Below, piece after piece: positions 26,558 through 36,542 of a stretch of 64,000 bases of DNA. The position numbers and the translations under genes are program-made. The notes below the pieces were generated by a model. It was not told where the DNA came from and made no database searches. It worked only from the letters and a program-made list of their open reading frames with translations. Source of the DNA: Candidatus Methylospira mobilis (GTDB taxonomy: Bacteria > Pseudomonadota > Gammaproteobacteria > Methylococcales > Methylococcaceae); the NCBI RefSeq assembly GCF_009498235.1, contig NZ_CP044205.1, positions 4,403,389-4,467,388 of the forward strand, given 5' to 3'. Numbering within the stretch: the first letter of the stretch is position 1; the number at the start of each line of letters is the position of its first letter.

Positions 26558-27523
26558 ATGGCTGTTAAAAACCGCTTACATCGTAGTGAGCTTGCCGTAC
26601 CCGGCAGCAATAAACGCATGCTTGAAAAAGCTCCGGACGCTGGCGCGGATGTCGTTTTTCTTGATCTGGAAGATGCGGTTGCACCGGACGACAAGGCACA
26701 GGCTCGCCTGAATATCATAGATGCCTTGAACGGCTGCGACTGGTCGAAATGCGCAGTTTCCATCCGCATGAACGGCTTGGATACGCACTACGCCTACCGG
26801 GATCTGGTCGAGATCGTCGAAGTCTGCGGAGACAAGCTCGATACTATATTGATTCCCAAAGTCGGCTCGGCGGCCGATGTGTATTTCGTATCGACCCTGT
26901 TGTCGCAAATAGAGGAAGCCAAGGGTTACAAACTCATCAACATTCATGTTTTGATCGAAACTGCAATGGGAATGGCGAATGTGGAAGAAATCGCGCGCTG
27001 CTGTCCCGAACGCATGGAGGCCATGGTGTTCGGCGTGGCGGATTATGCTGCGTCGGTGCGCGCGCGAACGATCAATATAGGGGGTTCGAATCCGGATTAC
27101 GGCATGCTGACCGACCCTGACGAAGCCGGTCGGCGCGATTTTCATTGGGGCGATCAATGGCATTTCGGCATCTCGCGCATGGTTGCAGCGTGCCGTGCTT
27201 ACGGGTTGCGTCCCATTGATGGTCCCTTCGGCGACTTTAATGATCCGGACGGTTTCCGTGCCGCAGCTTACCGCGCGGCGGCATTGGGCTGTGAAGGCAA
27301 GTGGGCGATTCATCCGTCGCAGGTCGCGCTGGCGAATGAAGTTTTTACGCCGACTGAAAAAGAAGTCACGCGCGCCTATCGTATCCTGGAATCCATGGAG
27401 CAGGCTGCGCGTGAAGGCAAGGGTGCGGTATCGCTCGACGGGCGTTTGATTGACGCTGCATCGATACGCATGGCCGAAAACGTTGTGCGCCAGGTCAAGC
27501 AAATCGAATCGAGAAGCAGCTGA
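26558..27523 (+). CDS. mcl: Malyl-CoA lyase (HpcH/HpaI-CitE aldolase family)
   Basis: 321 residues. It begins NRLHRSELAVPGSNKRMLEK, with VVFLDLEDAVAPDDK (metal-binding Glu/Asp), NIHVLIETAMG and FGVADYAASVRARTINIGG. In the serine cycle it cleaves malyl-CoA to glyoxylate and acetyl-CoA. It is followed within 100 bp by both malate thiokinase genes, which produce its substrate, so the function is well supported by context. Confidence 0.93.
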   Translation: MAVKNRLHRSELAVPGSNKRMLEKAPDAGADVVFLDLEDAVAPDDKAQARLNIIDALNGCDWSKCAVSIRMNGLDTHYAYRDLVEIVEVCGDKLDTILIPKVGSAADVYFVSTLLSQIEEAKGYKLINIHVLIETAMGMANVEEIARCCPERMEAMVFGVADYAASVRARTINIGGSNPDYGMLTDPDEAGRRDFHWGDQWHFGISRMVAACRAYGLRPIDGPFGDFNDPDGFRAAAYRAAALGCEGKWAIHPSQVALANEVFTPTEKEVTRAYRILESMEQAAREGKGAVSLDGRLIDAASIRMAENVVRQVKQIESRSS

Positions 27524-27614
27524 GTGCGGCGGCGGGGGCTGTCTGACCCGTGAAGCGCGCCTGAGATGACTAATGAAGGCTTGCAATCAAGCCACCCTTA
27601 AACCGGAGATTTTT

Positions 27615-28787
27615 TTGAATATCCATGAATATCAGGCCAAGGAGCTGCTGAAATCCTATGGCGTCTCGGTACCCTCGGGGGGGGTAGCGTATTCAGATAA
27701 ACAGGCCGCCCAGGTTGCCGAAGATATCGGCGGCGCGAAATGGGTGGTTAAAGCCCAGATACATGCAGGCGGGCGAGGTAAGGCCGGCGGCGTAAAGGTC
27801 GTTTCTTCCATTGATGAAGTGAAGAAGACCGCCGACGCGATGATCGGGACGCATTTGGTAACGCATCAGACCGGCCCGGAAGGTTCGGTCGTGCAGCGCG
27901 TATGGGTGGAGCAGGCCAGCCAGATTCGCAAAGAATACTATCTGGGTTTTGTGATCGACCGAAGCAGCCAGCGTATCACGCTGATTGCCTCAAGCGAAGG
28001 CGGCGTGGAAATCGAAGACATAGCAAAAAATCAGCCTGAAAAAATAATTACCGAAGTCATTGATCCGGCTATCGGACTGCGCGATTTTCAATGCCGCAAA
28101 GTAGCCACGGCGGTCGGTCTGAAAGGCAGGCTCATGCCGCAGGCCGTCAAACTGATGAAAGCCATATATCGTGTCATGCGCGACAAGGATGCGTTGCAGG
28201 CGGAGATCAATCCACTGGCGGTGGTTGCTGTGGGCGAAGACGAACAACTGATGGTGCTGGACGCCAAATTCAACTTCGACGACAACAGCCTTTATCGCCA
28301 AAAGGAAATCGTTGAACTGCGCGATCTGGCCGAAGAAAACTCCAAGGAAGTCGAAGCCTCCGGTCATGGTTTGAATTACATCGCACTGGACGGTAATATC
28401 GGTTGCATCGTGAATGGCGCCGGGCTGGCGATGGCTTCTCTGGACGCCATCGCCCTGCACGGCGGAAAACCGGCCAACTTCCTGGACGTGGGCGGCGGAG
28501 CATCGCCGGAAAAAGTGACCAACGCTTGCCGCATCGTTCTGGAAGACCCCAATGTCAAATGCATACTGGTCAATATTTTTGCCGGCATCAACCGTTGCGA
28601 CTGGATAGCACTGGGTCTGATCCAGGCCTGCAATACGCTGCAAATCAAGGTGCCGCTGATCGTACGGCTGGCCGGCACCAATGTGGAAGAAGGCCGCCGG
28701 ATTCTGGATGAGTCCGGCCTTGCGTTCATTAGTGCCGAAAACCTGGATGCCGCAGCCGCCAAGTCGGTTGAAATTGTGAGGGCTTGA
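27615..28787 (+). CDS. mtkA: Malate thiokinase (malate-CoA ligase) large subunit
   Basis: 390 residues from the TTG at 27615 (read as Met, NIHEYQAKELLKSYGVSVPSG), placed six bases after GGAG; the ATG at 27573 would add 14 unrelated residues. It is an ATP-grasp protein of the succinyl-CoA synthetase beta family, with VKAQIHAGGRGKAGGVKVV near the nucleotide site and NGAGLAMASLDAI and GGGASPEKV further on. With MtkB it makes malyl-CoA from malate, CoA and ATP. The two genes overlap or abut (stop 28787, next start 28790). Confidence 0.94.
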   Translation: MNIHEYQAKELLKSYGVSVPSGGVAYSDKQAAQVAEDIGGAKWVVKAQIHAGGRGKAGGVKVVSSIDEVKKTADAMIGTHLVTHQTGPEGSVVQRVWVEQASQIRKEYYLGFVIDRSSQRITLIASSEGGVEIEDIAKNQPEKIITEVIDPAIGLRDFQCRKVATAVGLKGRLMPQAVKLMKAIYRVMRDKDALQAEINPLAVVAVGEDEQLMVLDAKFNFDDNSLYRQKEIVELRDLAEENSKEVEASGHGLNYIALDGNIGCIVNGAGLAMASLDAIALHGGKPANFLDVGGGASPEKVTNACRIVLEDPNVKCILVNIFAGINRCDWIALGLIQACNTLQIKVPLIVRLAGTNVEEGRRILDESGLAFISAENLDAAAAKSVEIVRA

Positions 28788-28789
28788 TC

Positions 28790-29677
28790 GTGAGCGTATT
28801 TGTCAACAAGGATTCCAGAGTCATTTTTCAAGGATTTACCGGCGAGCACGCTACCTTTCATGCGCAGGATGCGATAAAAATCGGCACCAACGTTGTCGGC
28901 GGCGTAACGCCCGGCAAGGGCGGCACCACACATTTGGGGCTGCCTGTATTCGATACCGTTGCCGAAGCGGTGCGCGAAACCGGGGCAAACGTTTCTGGGG
29001 TTTTCGTACCGCCGCCATTTAGCGCCGACGCGTTGATGGAAGCCATAGATGCCGGAATCAAGGTCGCGGTAACCATAGCCGACGGTATTCCCATTCACGA
29101 CATGGTGCTGCTGCAACGCTTCCGTGTCGGCAAGGACAGCATTTTGATCGGACCGAATACGCCCGGTATCATCACGCCCGGTGAATGCAAGGTTGGCATC
29201 ATGCCGTCGCATATCTATAAGAAAGGTAATGTCGGCATCGTTTCCCGTTCGGGCACGCTTAACTACGAAGCAACCGAACAGATGGAAGCGCTCGGGCTGG
29301 GCATCACCACTTCGGTGGGCATAGGCGGCGATCCGATCAACGGCACTGATTTCGTCACCGTGCTGCAAGCATTCGAAGCCGATCCGGAAACCGAGATCGT
29401 GGTGATGATCGGCGAAATCGGCGGACCGCAGGAAGTTGCTGCGGCGCGCTGGGCCAAGGAAAACATGAAAAAACCTGTAGTCGGTTTCGTTGCCGGCGTC
29501 GCAGCGCCTGCCGGACGCCGCATGGGCCATGCCGGGGCCATTATCGCCAGCGAGGAAGACACCGCCAAGGCGAAAATGGACGCGATGGAGAGCCTGGGGC
29601 TCTATGTCGCCCGCAATCCGGCGCAGATAGGGCAAACCGTGTTTCGTGCGATGCAGAAAAACGGCATCCAGCCTTGA
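28790..29677 (+). CDS. mtkB: Malate thiokinase small subunit
   Basis: 295 residues from the GTG at 28790 ([20 protein letters not shown]), supported by GAGG upstream and by comparison with the family; a TTG at 28784 would overlap the mtkA stop. The CoA-binding Rossmann region has GGVTPGKGG, and the phosphohistidine loop is [11 protein letters not shown] near residue 245. It pairs with MtkA. Confidence 0.94.
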   Translation: MSVFVNKDSRVIFQGFTGEHATFHAQDAIKIGTNVVGGVTPGKGGTTHLGLPVFDTVAEAVRETGANVSGVFVPPPFSADALMEAIDAGIKVAVTIADGIPIHDMVLLQRFRVGKDSILIGPNTPGIITPGECKVGIMPSHIYKKGNVGIVSRSGTLNYEATEQMEALGLGITTSVGIGGDPINGTDFVTVLQAFEADPETEIVVMIGEIGGPQEVAAARWAKENMKKPVVGFVAGVAAPAGRRMGHAGAIIASEEDTAKAKMDAMESLGLYVARNPAQIGQTVFRAMQKNGIQP

Positions 29678-29741
29678 CTCATAAAACACAACTATATTGG
29701 CATGTGGTTATGCACTCAGAATTTAAGGAATCGCTACGACC

Positions 29742-30062
29742 ATGAACACGATTACCGCGGCTGAACTGGCCGAACGCCTGCAATCGTCTACGGACGGCCC
29801 TGTGCTGCTGGATGTGCGCGAGCCGCACGAGTTTCAGTTTTGCCATATTCCCGGCAGCATCAATATTCCTATGAGCAAACTAGCCAGTGCTTTGAATACG
29901 CTGGATAAAGTTCGGGAAACGGTGGTGATTTGCCATCATGGCATGCGCAGCGCGCAAAGCGGCCAGTTTTTAATCGGCAACGGCTTCAGCAATATCATCA
30001 ATCTTAAAGGCGGAGTCGCGGCTTGGGCGGCGGAAGTCGATCGTAAAATGCCCACCTACTGA
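29742..30062 (+). CDS. Rhodanese-like domain protein
   Basis: 106 residues, a single rhodanese domain. VLLDVREPHEF and the active-site loop VVICHHGMRSAQ with its Cys are present, as are SINIPMSKL and NIINLKGGVAAWAAEVD. It probably handles sulfane sulfur, although small single-domain rhodaneses rarely have a known substrate. It lies 15 bp before dtd, possibly in one operon with mcl-mtkAB. Confidence 0.9.
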   Translation: MNTITAAELAERLQSSTDGPVLLDVREPHEFQFCHIPGSINIPMSKLASALNTLDKVRETVVICHHGMRSAQSGQFLIGNGFSNIINLKGGVAAWAAEVDRKMPTY

Positions 30063-30077
30063 ACAAGAGAGCACGGC

Positions 30078-30518
30078 ATGATTGCCGTCATCCAGCGGGT
30101 TAGCCGCGCTTCGGTCGAAGTGGATGCGGTCTGCGTCGGGCAAATCGGGCGCGGGGTTCTTGCTCTGGTTGCGATCGAGCCTGCGGATACGGAAACCTGC
30201 GCCGAGCGGCTGGCCGAGCGCATCCTCAGCTACCGGATTTTCCCTGATGCCGATGAGCGGATGAACCTCAGCCTGACCGATATTGCAGGCGGATTGCTGG
30301 TCATTTCGCAGTTCACTCTTGCCGCCGATACACGCAAGGGCAGCCGTCCGGGATTTTCCACCGCCGCCGCGCCCGAACAGGCGCAACTCCTGTTCGATTA
30401 CTTTCTGGCCATATTGAAAGCAAAGCACGGCCATGTCGAAACCGGGCGCTTTGGTGCCGACATGCAGGTTGCGTTGATTAATGACGGGCCGGTTACGTTT
30501 ACGCTGTCTGTTCGATAA
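30078..30518 (+). CDS. dtd: D-aminoacyl-tRNA deacylase
   Basis: 146 residues, the normal length. It begins MIAVIQRVSRASVEVD and contains the active-site region GLLVISQFTLAADTRKG and the C-terminal MQVALINDGPVTF. It removes D-amino acids wrongly attached to tRNA. AGAGAG lies upstream of the start. Confidence 0.95.
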   Translation: MIAVIQRVSRASVEVDAVCVGQIGRGVLALVAIEPADTETCAERLAERILSYRIFPDADERMNLSLTDIAGGLLVISQFTLAADTRKGSRPGFSTAAAPEQAQLLFDYFLAILKAKHGHVETGRFGADMQVALINDGPVTFTLSVR

Positions 30519-30587
30519 ATCGTGTTTTGTGCAGGACAATGTGCGTTTGCACTGATTCTAAAGACATACTCTGTGCTGCCCGAAGCA

Positions 30588-31679
30588 TTAATATCGCAAC
30601 CACGAACGCTCTATGGTACCGCCGCCGAGACATTGGTCTCCATAGTAAAAAACCACGGCTTGGCCCGGCGTAACCGCGCGCTGAGGTTGCACGAAATGAA
30701 CACGGCAACGATTTCCAGGCAGAGGAGTCACATCGCAAAGCTGATCAGGCTGGCGATAGCGGGTTTTGGCGGCGCAATGTAGTTGCGCATCGAGCATTCG
30801 GTCGTCTACCCAATCCAGGTTTCCTGCTTCCAGCCCATCGGTAAACAATGAAGCGTGGTCATGTCCTTGAGCAACGTTCAGCACGTTACGCGCCATGTCC
30901 TTTCCGACTACGTACCATGCTTCCTGGGCAGCCCCGTGCACACCGCCGATGCCCAAACCCTGCCTTTGCCCCAAGGTGTAATACATCAAGCCCTGATGAC
31001 GGCCTATGGTCTCGCCGTCCACCGTGACGATATCGCCGGCCTGCGCGGGTATATAACGCTGTAAAAATTCACGGAAACGACGCTCGCCAATGAAACATAT
31101 GCCGGTACTGTCTTTTTTGGTGGCATTTTCAAATCCGGCCTGCCGCGCCAGCTTGCGCACTTCGGGCTTTTCCATGCCGCCTAACGGGAACAGCGTTCGC
31201 GAGAGTTGTTTCTGCCCCAGGGTATAGATGAAGTAGCTTTGATCCTTACCGGTGTCTACGCCCTTGAGCAAGCGGTACACGCCGTTATCTTCTGCGACGC
31301 GCGCGTAATGTCCTGTGGCGATCAGCTCCGCTCCCAGCTCCAGCGCATAATCCAGAAAAGCCTTGAATTTGATTTCGCGGTTGCACAGGATATCGGGATT
31401 CGGAGTACGCCCTGCGGTATATTCCGACAGGAAAGCCTCGAACACCCGATCCCAGTATTCGGCGGCGAAGTTGACGGTATGCAGTTTGATGCCCAAACGC
31501 TCGGACACTTTGCGCGCATCCTCCAGATCGCGCATCGCGGTGCAGAGTTCGGTGCCGTCATCCTCGTCCCAGTTTTTCATGAACAGGCCGCTGACATCGT
31601 AACCTTGCTCCAGCAGACACAGCGCGGTTACGGAAGAGTCTACGCCGCCCGACATACCGACAACGACATGCCGGCTCAT
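30588..31679 (-). CDS. mnmA: tRNA-specific 2-thiouridylase
   Basis: 363 residues. PP-loop motif [12 protein letters not shown] at 6-17, catalytic cysteines in [11 protein letters not shown] and [10 protein letters not shown], and a C-terminal region ([19 protein letters not shown]). It thiolates U34 of tRNA-Lys, -Glu and -Gln. It overlaps the NUDIX gene by 4 bp and converges with dtd. Confidence 0.96.
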   Translation of the reverse strand: MSRHVVVGMSGGVDSSVTALCLLEQGYDVSGLFMKNWDEDDGTELCTAMRDLEDARKVSERLGIKLHTVNFAAEYWDRVFEAFLSEYTAGRTPNPDILCNREIKFKAFLDYALELGAELIATGHYARVAEDNGVYRLLKGVDTGKDQSYFIYTLGQKQLSRTLFPLGGMEKPEVRKLARQAGFENATKKDSTGICFIGERRFREFLQRYIPAQAGDIVTVDGETIGRHQGLMYYTLGQRQGLGIGGVHGAAQEAWYVVGKDMARNVLNVAQGHDHASLFTDGLEAGNLDWVDDRMLDAQLHCAAKTRYRQPDQLCDVTPLPGNRCRVHFVQPQRAVTPGQAVVFYYGDQCLGGGTIERSWLRY

Positions 31680-32191
31680 GCCGCGGAGCCCGTCGGCGGT
31701 TTCAATACCGATAAGGGATAGCGCTCTCCCGATAAATAATCGCTGATGGTATCGAGCACCAGCGGGCTGCGTAACCGGGCGCTACGCTCCAGCAAAGCCG
31801 CGTGGCTTAGCCAGACCGCCTGTTCGATACCATCGTCCAGGGCGCGGGCGGGGTCGTGATCAGCCGCCCGGCCGGCAAAGCAGACTCTTAAAAAACTGGT
31901 GTCGGCACGCGGATGTTTCCACAGATAGACGCCAACCAGAAATTCCGGAATAAAATGCCAGGCGGTTTCCTCCAAAGTTTCGCGTATTACCGCCTCCACC
32001 AGCGATTCGTTCATTTCGACATGACCGGCAGGCTGGTTGATTACCAGTTCTCCGGCAGCGTTCCGTTCTTCCACCATCAGGAAGAGACCCTGCCGCTCTA
32101 TAATCGCGGCGACCGTTACGCGCGGGCGTCCTTGAATGGAAATATCAAGCATCCCGGTAGCGGATGTCTGTTCTTCAATAGAGGTATTCAT
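31676..32191 (-). CDS. NUDIX hydrolase (NudJ-like)
   Basis: 171 residues with a complete Nudix box: [20 protein letters not shown], then TAW. The start of the domain ([20 protein letters not shown]) resembles NudJ-type phosphatases that hydrolyse nucleotide triphosphates and HMP-PP. Its ATGA junction with mnmA is conserved in many gammaproteobacteria (nudJ-mnmA), from general knowledge. Confidence 0.9.
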   Translation of the reverse strand: MNTSIEEQTSATGMLDISIQGRPRVTVAAIIERQGLFLMVEERNAAGELVINQPAGHVEMNESLVEAVIRETLEETAWHFIPEFLVGVYLWKHPRADTSFLRVCFAGRAADHDPARALDDGIEQAVWLSHAALLERSARLRSPLVLDTISDYLSGERYPLSVLKPPTGSAA

Positions 32192-32256
32192 GCAAATTGT
32201 CGGTCGTTAGGGACGTAACTTGTTGGCCTTGCCGGTGAGTGAACCGGACGTTGCGC

Positions 32257-33066
32257 TCAAGCGGTTATGGACAGCGCGCGTTTGGCTTGTTCCCAGCACA
32301 GATCCATTTCTTCGAAAGAACAATCGGCCATCTGCTTTCCTTTCTCTTGCAGCAAGCGCTCCATGGCCTGATAGCGCCGGGAAAACTTGTGGCTGCCGGC
32401 GCGCAAGGCGGTCTCGGCATCCACATGCAAATGTCTGGCCAGATTAACCACGGAAAAGAGCAGATCGCCCAACTCTTCCTCAATCTGCGCCGCGCTGCCC
32501 ACAGTAAACGCTTCGCGCATTTCCCGAAGCTCTTCCTGCACCTTTTCGAAAACAGGGTCTATGCCCGGCCAATCAAACCCCTGGCGCGCAGCGCGAGTTT
32601 GCAGTTTTTGCGCAAACATCAGAGCAGGCAATGTATTGGCAACGCCCGACAACGCGCTTTTTTGCGCCGTGTCGGAGGACTGTTCAAGCTTGCGCGAGCG
32701 CTCGAGCTCCTTGCTTTGCTCCCAGTGATGGATACGCGCCTCATCGTTCTCAAAAACCATGCCTTGAAAAACGTGAGGATGCCGCCGCACCAGCTTCGAA
32801 CAGATGGCCGCTGCCACCTGTTCGAAGTCGAACAGGCCCCGCTCTTCGGCAATGCGGGAATGAAAGGCGACATGAAGCAACAAATCGCCCAGTTCGTCGC
32901 GCAAATCGTCGTAATCTTCGCGTTCGACGGCATCGGCGACTTCGTAGGCTTCTTCTATCGTATAAGGCAGCAGTGATGCAAAATCCTGTTTTAAATCCCA
33001 GGGGCAGCCCTGCGCCGGGTCGCGCAGCAAAGCCATGAATTCGATCAGCCGGCGCGTATTTTCCAT
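32257..33066 (-). CDS. mazG: Nucleoside triphosphate pyrophosphohydrolase MazG
   Basis: 269 residues from the ATG at 33066, one base after the stop of the kinase gene; an ATG at 33114 would add residues inside that gene. LLRDPAQGCPWDLKQDFASL and YTIEEAYEVADAVE, then DLRDELGDLLLHVAFHSRIA show the first MazG domain; EEELGDLLFSVVNLARHLH shows the second. It cleaves NTPs to NMP and PPi. Confidence 0.95.
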   Translation of the reverse strand: MENTRRLIEFMALLRDPAQGCPWDLKQDFASLLPYTIEEAYEVADAVEREDYDDLRDELGDLLLHVAFHSRIAEERGLFDFEQVAAAICSKLVRRHPHVFQGMVFENDEARIHHWEQSKELERSRKLEQSSDTAQKSALSGVANTLPALMFAQKLQTRAARQGFDWPGIDPVFEKVQEELREMREAFTVGSAAQIEEELGDLLFSVVNLARHLHVDAETALRAGSHKFSRRYQAMERLLQEKGKQMADCSFEEMDLCWEQAKRALSITA

Positions 33067-33067
33067 A

Positions 33068-34000
33068 TTAAAATCCGGCGCCGAAATTTTCCCGGTAGCG
33101 CTCGCGGAATGCACTCATGGTGAAGGTATGATTTTGCGTGCCCGCAGTTTCTATTTTGATAGCCCCCATCAACGAGGCGATGCGTCCTGTTTCCGACCAG
33201 TTTAATCCTTTGAGCAGCCCATAAATCAAACCGGCCCGGTACGCGTCTCCGCATCCGGTCGGATCAAGCAAGCTCTGGGGTTTGGCTACGGGTATTTCAT
33301 GAGTCTGGCCCTGCGCATAAATGATCGAGCCTTGTGCACCGCGCGTAATAATCAGCGCGTCGACGCGCTGTGCAAGCTGTTCCAGAGTTAAGCCGGTGCG
33401 CTCCTGCATAAGCTGGGACTCGTAATCGTTCAGGGTAATCCAGCGCGCCAGATCGGCGAACGCCAGCAAGTCGTCGCCATTAAACATCGGCATGCCTTGA
33501 CCGGGGTCGAATATGAATGGGATACCGGCACCCGCGAATTCCTTTGCGTGCTGTATCATGCCGTCCTTGCCGTCGGGAGCGACGATTCCAAGCTGGATGC
33601 CGCGTTCGCGAGGCACATGATTATGGTGCGAAAACGACATTGCTCCCGGATGGAATGCGGTAATCTGGTTGTCGCTTTTATCGGTGGTGATATAAGCCTG
33701 CGCGGTATAGCTGTCTTCCAGTGTCAGAATAAATTCGCGCGATAATCCGTAAAGGGCCAGCCATTGAGCATAGGGATCGAAGTCCTTGCCTACCGTCGCC
33801 ATAATCAGCGGGTCTACGCCCAGCAGTTTCAGGTTGTAGGCGATATTACCCGCGCAACCGCCGTATTCGCGTCTCAGCTCCGGTACCATAAAGCACACGT
33901 TCAGGATATGCACCTGCTCGGGGAGGATATGATTTTTGAAATGGTCAGGAAACACCATGATGGTATCGTAAGCCATGCTTCCACAAATAAGCGCCGTCAT
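33068..34000 (-). CDS. PfkB-family carbohydrate (adenosine/ribokinase-like) kinase
   Basis: 310 residues. It begins TALICGSMAYDTIMVFPDHF and has the glycine-rich YGGCAGNIAYNLKLLGVDP and the PfkB signature DPTGCGDAYRAGLIYGLL with the catalytic Asp. In other bacteria such genes are annotated as adenosine kinase or sugar kinase. It is nearly joined to mazG, and the substrate cannot be told from sequence. Confidence 0.9.
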   Translation of the reverse strand: MTALICGSMAYDTIMVFPDHFKNHILPEQVHILNVCFMVPELRREYGGCAGNIAYNLKLLGVDPLIMATVGKDFDPYAQWLALYGLSREFILTLEDSYTAQAYITTDKSDNQITAFHPGAMSFSHHNHVPRERGIQLGIVAPDGKDGMIQHAKEFAGAGIPFIFDPGQGMPMFNGDDLLAFADLARWITLNDYESQLMQERTGLTLEQLAQRVDALIITRGAQGSIIYAQGQTHEIPVAKPQSLLDPTGCGDAYRAGLIYGLLKGLNWSETGRIASLMGAIKIETAGTQNHTFTMSAFRERYRENFGAGF

Positions 34001-34008
34001 TTTTCCAG

Positions 34009-34395
34009 TTATTCCTTGTAGTAAATATTGTAATAAGTATTCGCATCCAGCAGCTTTTCAAATTCGGTGCTATCCGACGGCGCAATGCTGAACAGCCAGG
34101 CCGACCAGGCATCCCGGTTGATGAGTTCGGGCTCGATGGTCAGGGTCTCGTTCACGCCGACCACCGTACCGGCAACCGGGGTGTATACATCCGATGCGGC
34201 CTTGACGGATTCCACAACTGCGCAGGGTTTGCCGGCTTCCAGTACTTTGCCGACAGCCGGTAGCTCGACATAAACCAGGTCGCCCAACTCAGCCTGGGCA
34301 AAATCGGTAATACCTATGCGCACCGAACCGTCCGTCTCTTTTCTGGCCCATTGATGTGTTTCCGTATAACGGTAATCTTGTGGAAGCTCGCTCAT
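34009..34395 (-). CDS. gcvH: Glycine cleavage system H protein
   Basis: 128 residues. The lipoyl-carrying Lys lies in CAVVESVKAASDVYTPVAG near residue 65; the C-terminus has WLFSIAPSDSTEFEKLLDAN. It shuttles the aminomethyl group in glycine cleavage. gcvP and gcvT are not nearby in this window. A GAGAG site precedes the ATG. Confidence 0.96.
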   Translation of the reverse strand: MSELPQDYRYTETHQWARKETDGSVRIGITDFAQAELGDLVYVELPAVGKVLEAGKPCAVVESVKAASDVYTPVAGTVVGVNETLTIEPELINRDAWSAWLFSIAPSDSTEFEKLLDANTYYNIYYKE

Positions 34396-34432
34396 AGTTC
34401 TCTCCTTGACTCGCGTTGCACTGATCTGATGA

Positions 34433-34996
34433 TTATTTCGACGAGGAAACGCTACCCGGCGGGAAGCCTTTAAACATTTCCACGATAGCGTCCCTGGTAT
34501 TTTTTACATTGGTCGAGGGATTGTCGGAAATTGTACCGGACGCGGTTCCTTCCCAAATCGCATTTTTGGTTTTGGTATCGAAAATATCCACAATCAGCGT
34601 GCCTATGGTAACGTGATAAACAGTGGAAGTTGACATACCGCCCATCCCCATTCCGCCGCCCCATCCCCCCCAACCCCAGCCTGGGCCATATCCATACCCC
34701 ATGCCGTTGCTCATCGTATCAATGCGCTCTTGATCTTTGGTCGCTACGGTCGCGGAAAGCGCCGCATCGGCCGACTCGTGGGAGTCAACGTTTTTCCAGC
34801 CATGCTGAGCCAACTGAAGGTCAATATCGTTAACCATGCGTTCATCCATCAACGGATTTTGTGTTGTCGGCTTTTTAATCCAGGCGTAAGTCCTGATATG
34901 GGAAAAATCCGTTCCGGGTATAAAATCGGTGTGTACGACATCTTCCGCGCAGGCGGTCAAAAGCATAATGGGAAAAACCAGCATGATGAAACGCAT
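34433..34996 (-). CDS. DUF4136-type lipoprotein
   Basis: 187 residues from the ATG at 34996, preceded by AGGAG. The signal peptide MRFIMLVFPIMLLTAC ends in a lipobox with Cys16, so the protein is a lipoprotein. The body resembles DUF4136 (GTDFSHIRTYAWI, then LVNDIDLQLAQHGWK-like) with a Gly/Trp/Met-rich insert (GYGPGWGWGGWGGGMGMGG). Function unknown. Confidence 0.85.
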   Translation of the reverse strand: MRFIMLVFPIMLLTACAEDVVHTDFIPGTDFSHIRTYAWIKKPTTQNPLMDERMVNDIDLQLAQHGWKNVDSHESADAALSATVATKDQERIDTMSNGMGYGYGPGWGWGGWGGGMGMGGMSTSTVYHVTIGTLIVDIFDTKTKNAIWEGTASGTISDNPSTNVKNTRDAIVEMFKGFPPGSVSSSK

Positions 34997-35112
34997 GAGG
35001 ACTCCTGATAACGGTTTTAACACTTTAAAAGTTCGACTCCGATGTCGTCCGGCGCTTCGATGAGATTCGAGAGCCGGAAGGGGGAAATTGCGTAGTTCAG
35101 GTTTTAATATTA

Positions 35113-36525
35113 CTAATATACAGTGGTCGACGGAATACGCCCACTGTATATAGCCGATAAAAATAGCCGATAATCGGCATTATTCTGATCCGCGTAGCGT
35201 AAAGCAAACTCCAGCACCGCGGATTGCAGTGTATCGCTCTGGCCGATATAGCCGGAAATCATCGCAGCGTCGCCCGATTTCGCATGACCCAGCGCCAGCG
35301 ACCAGCCGCACAGCGCGCAGTAGTCCTTGAATATCTTCGCATTGAGATGTTTGGTGCTGATGCGGATGCCTCCTTTCATGTCGCGCAATTGCCGGACATA
35401 GAAATCGGATTTTCCGCTGCGCCGCTCCAGGCGCCCATGCCCAAGAAACATATCCGGCGCGCCTTGCAGCTGATGCTGGCCGACAACGACGCGCTGCCCC
35501 TGGTTTTTGAACAGCGAACGTTTCACATAGGGCGCGAGTACCGATAACCCGGCGCCCTTGAATTGCAGAAACAACGGATCGCGCTCGCTTGACCCTTCCA
35601 GGTAAAAAATCCAGCAAGGCATGCCCACGCTGCCTATTCCTACTACCTGACGCGCAAAATCCACCAGCCGGTAACGCGCGAGCAGCATGCGCCGGTTGGC
35701 CGGCAATGAGCTCATATAACCGTCCAAAGCCTGATTGACCAGCGGCAAAATAGGGTCGCCCTCTTCCGTATGGTCTTCATGCACGATAAACGGCGGACGG
35801 TCGATCAGGCGGTGGGATTGGTCGACCAGGTCGGTCATTTTCTCCAGCACCTGCAGGTTGTTTCTGCCCCTGGCCTTGGTTATTGATTGTTCCAGAGCCG
35901 CCTTGAAGGCATTGGAGAATGGCATCAGCAGGCTTTCGCTGTCGATATGAGTTTGCGCCAGTTCGATATACCCCATTGCTGCAAATTCATACATGCGCGA
36001 CTTGTATGCGCCAAACATGGCCTTCACCGCTTGTATGGCCAGCGCCTGGGTATAATTCAAATCCTGCGCGGCTACCACGATGCTGGCGGCAAGCCGCTTT
36101 ACATCCCATTCCCATGGTCCCGGCAAGGTTTCGTCGAAGTCGTTGATGCCGAATACCAGACGGCGTTCGGTCGTCGCAAACAGTCCGAAATTGGACAGAT
36201 GCATATCGCCGCAAGCCTGGACATAAAGTCCTGAAACCGGCGTACGGGCCAAATCCTCCATCATGATCGCTGCGGCTCCGCGAAAGAAGGCAAGGGGAGA
36301 CTGCGCCATTCTTGCATGCCGCATCGGAATCAGCGACTGCAGGCGATGCCGCGCCTGGGATTCCAGTATCGCCACAGGATCGGCGCGAAGCGCGGCCGGG
36401 ACGAGTTCGGCATGCACCGGTCTGGAAACCCTTTTTCTAAGCGCGCGTCCGGCAAGCAAACGATCGGCGATGCTGGCGTAGGGCCGATCCAGCATCAGTA
36501 CATTGACCGGTTCGGACTCGGACAT
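35113..36525 (-). CDS. DUF2252 domain protein
   Basis: 470 residues from the ATG at 36525 (MSESEPVNVLMLDRPYASIA); the open frame upstream overlaps gloB sequence and is not coding. DUF2252 features include MAQSPLAFFRGAAAIMMEDL, CGDMHLSNFGLFATTERRLV and FGINDFDETLPGPWEWDVKR, where the HxSNFG and NDFDE segments resemble kinase-like active sites. The fold is related to aminoglycoside-phosphotransferase kinases. Function is unknown. It follows gloB by 17 bp. Confidence 0.88.
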   Translation of the reverse strand: MSESEPVNVLMLDRPYASIADRLLAGRALRKRVSRPVHAELVPAALRADPVAILESQARHRLQSLIPMRHARMAQSPLAFFRGAAAIMMEDLARTPVSGLYVQACGDMHLSNFGLFATTERRLVFGINDFDETLPGPWEWDVKRLAASIVVAAQDLNYTQALAIQAVKAMFGAYKSRMYEFAAMGYIELAQTHIDSESLLMPFSNAFKAALEQSITKARGRNNLQVLEKMTDLVDQSHRLIDRPPFIVHEDHTEEGDPILPLVNQALDGYMSSLPANRRMLLARYRLVDFARQVVGIGSVGMPCWIFYLEGSSERDPLFLQFKGAGLSVLAPYVKRSLFKNQGQRVVVGQHQLQGAPDMFLGHGRLERRSGKSDFYVRQLRDMKGGIRISTKHLNAKIFKDYCALCGWSLALGHAKSGDAAMISGYIGQSDTLQSAVLEFALRYADQNNADYRLFLSAIYSGRIPSTTVY

Positions 36526-36542
36526 AACTGCATCCGGCACGG

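Noticed and set aside
26576..29689. Long minus-strand ORFs (336 and 437 residues) opposite mcl and mtkAB
   Set aside because: Antisense shadows of GC-rich genes; no conserved domain, while the plus-strand enzymes are unmistakable.
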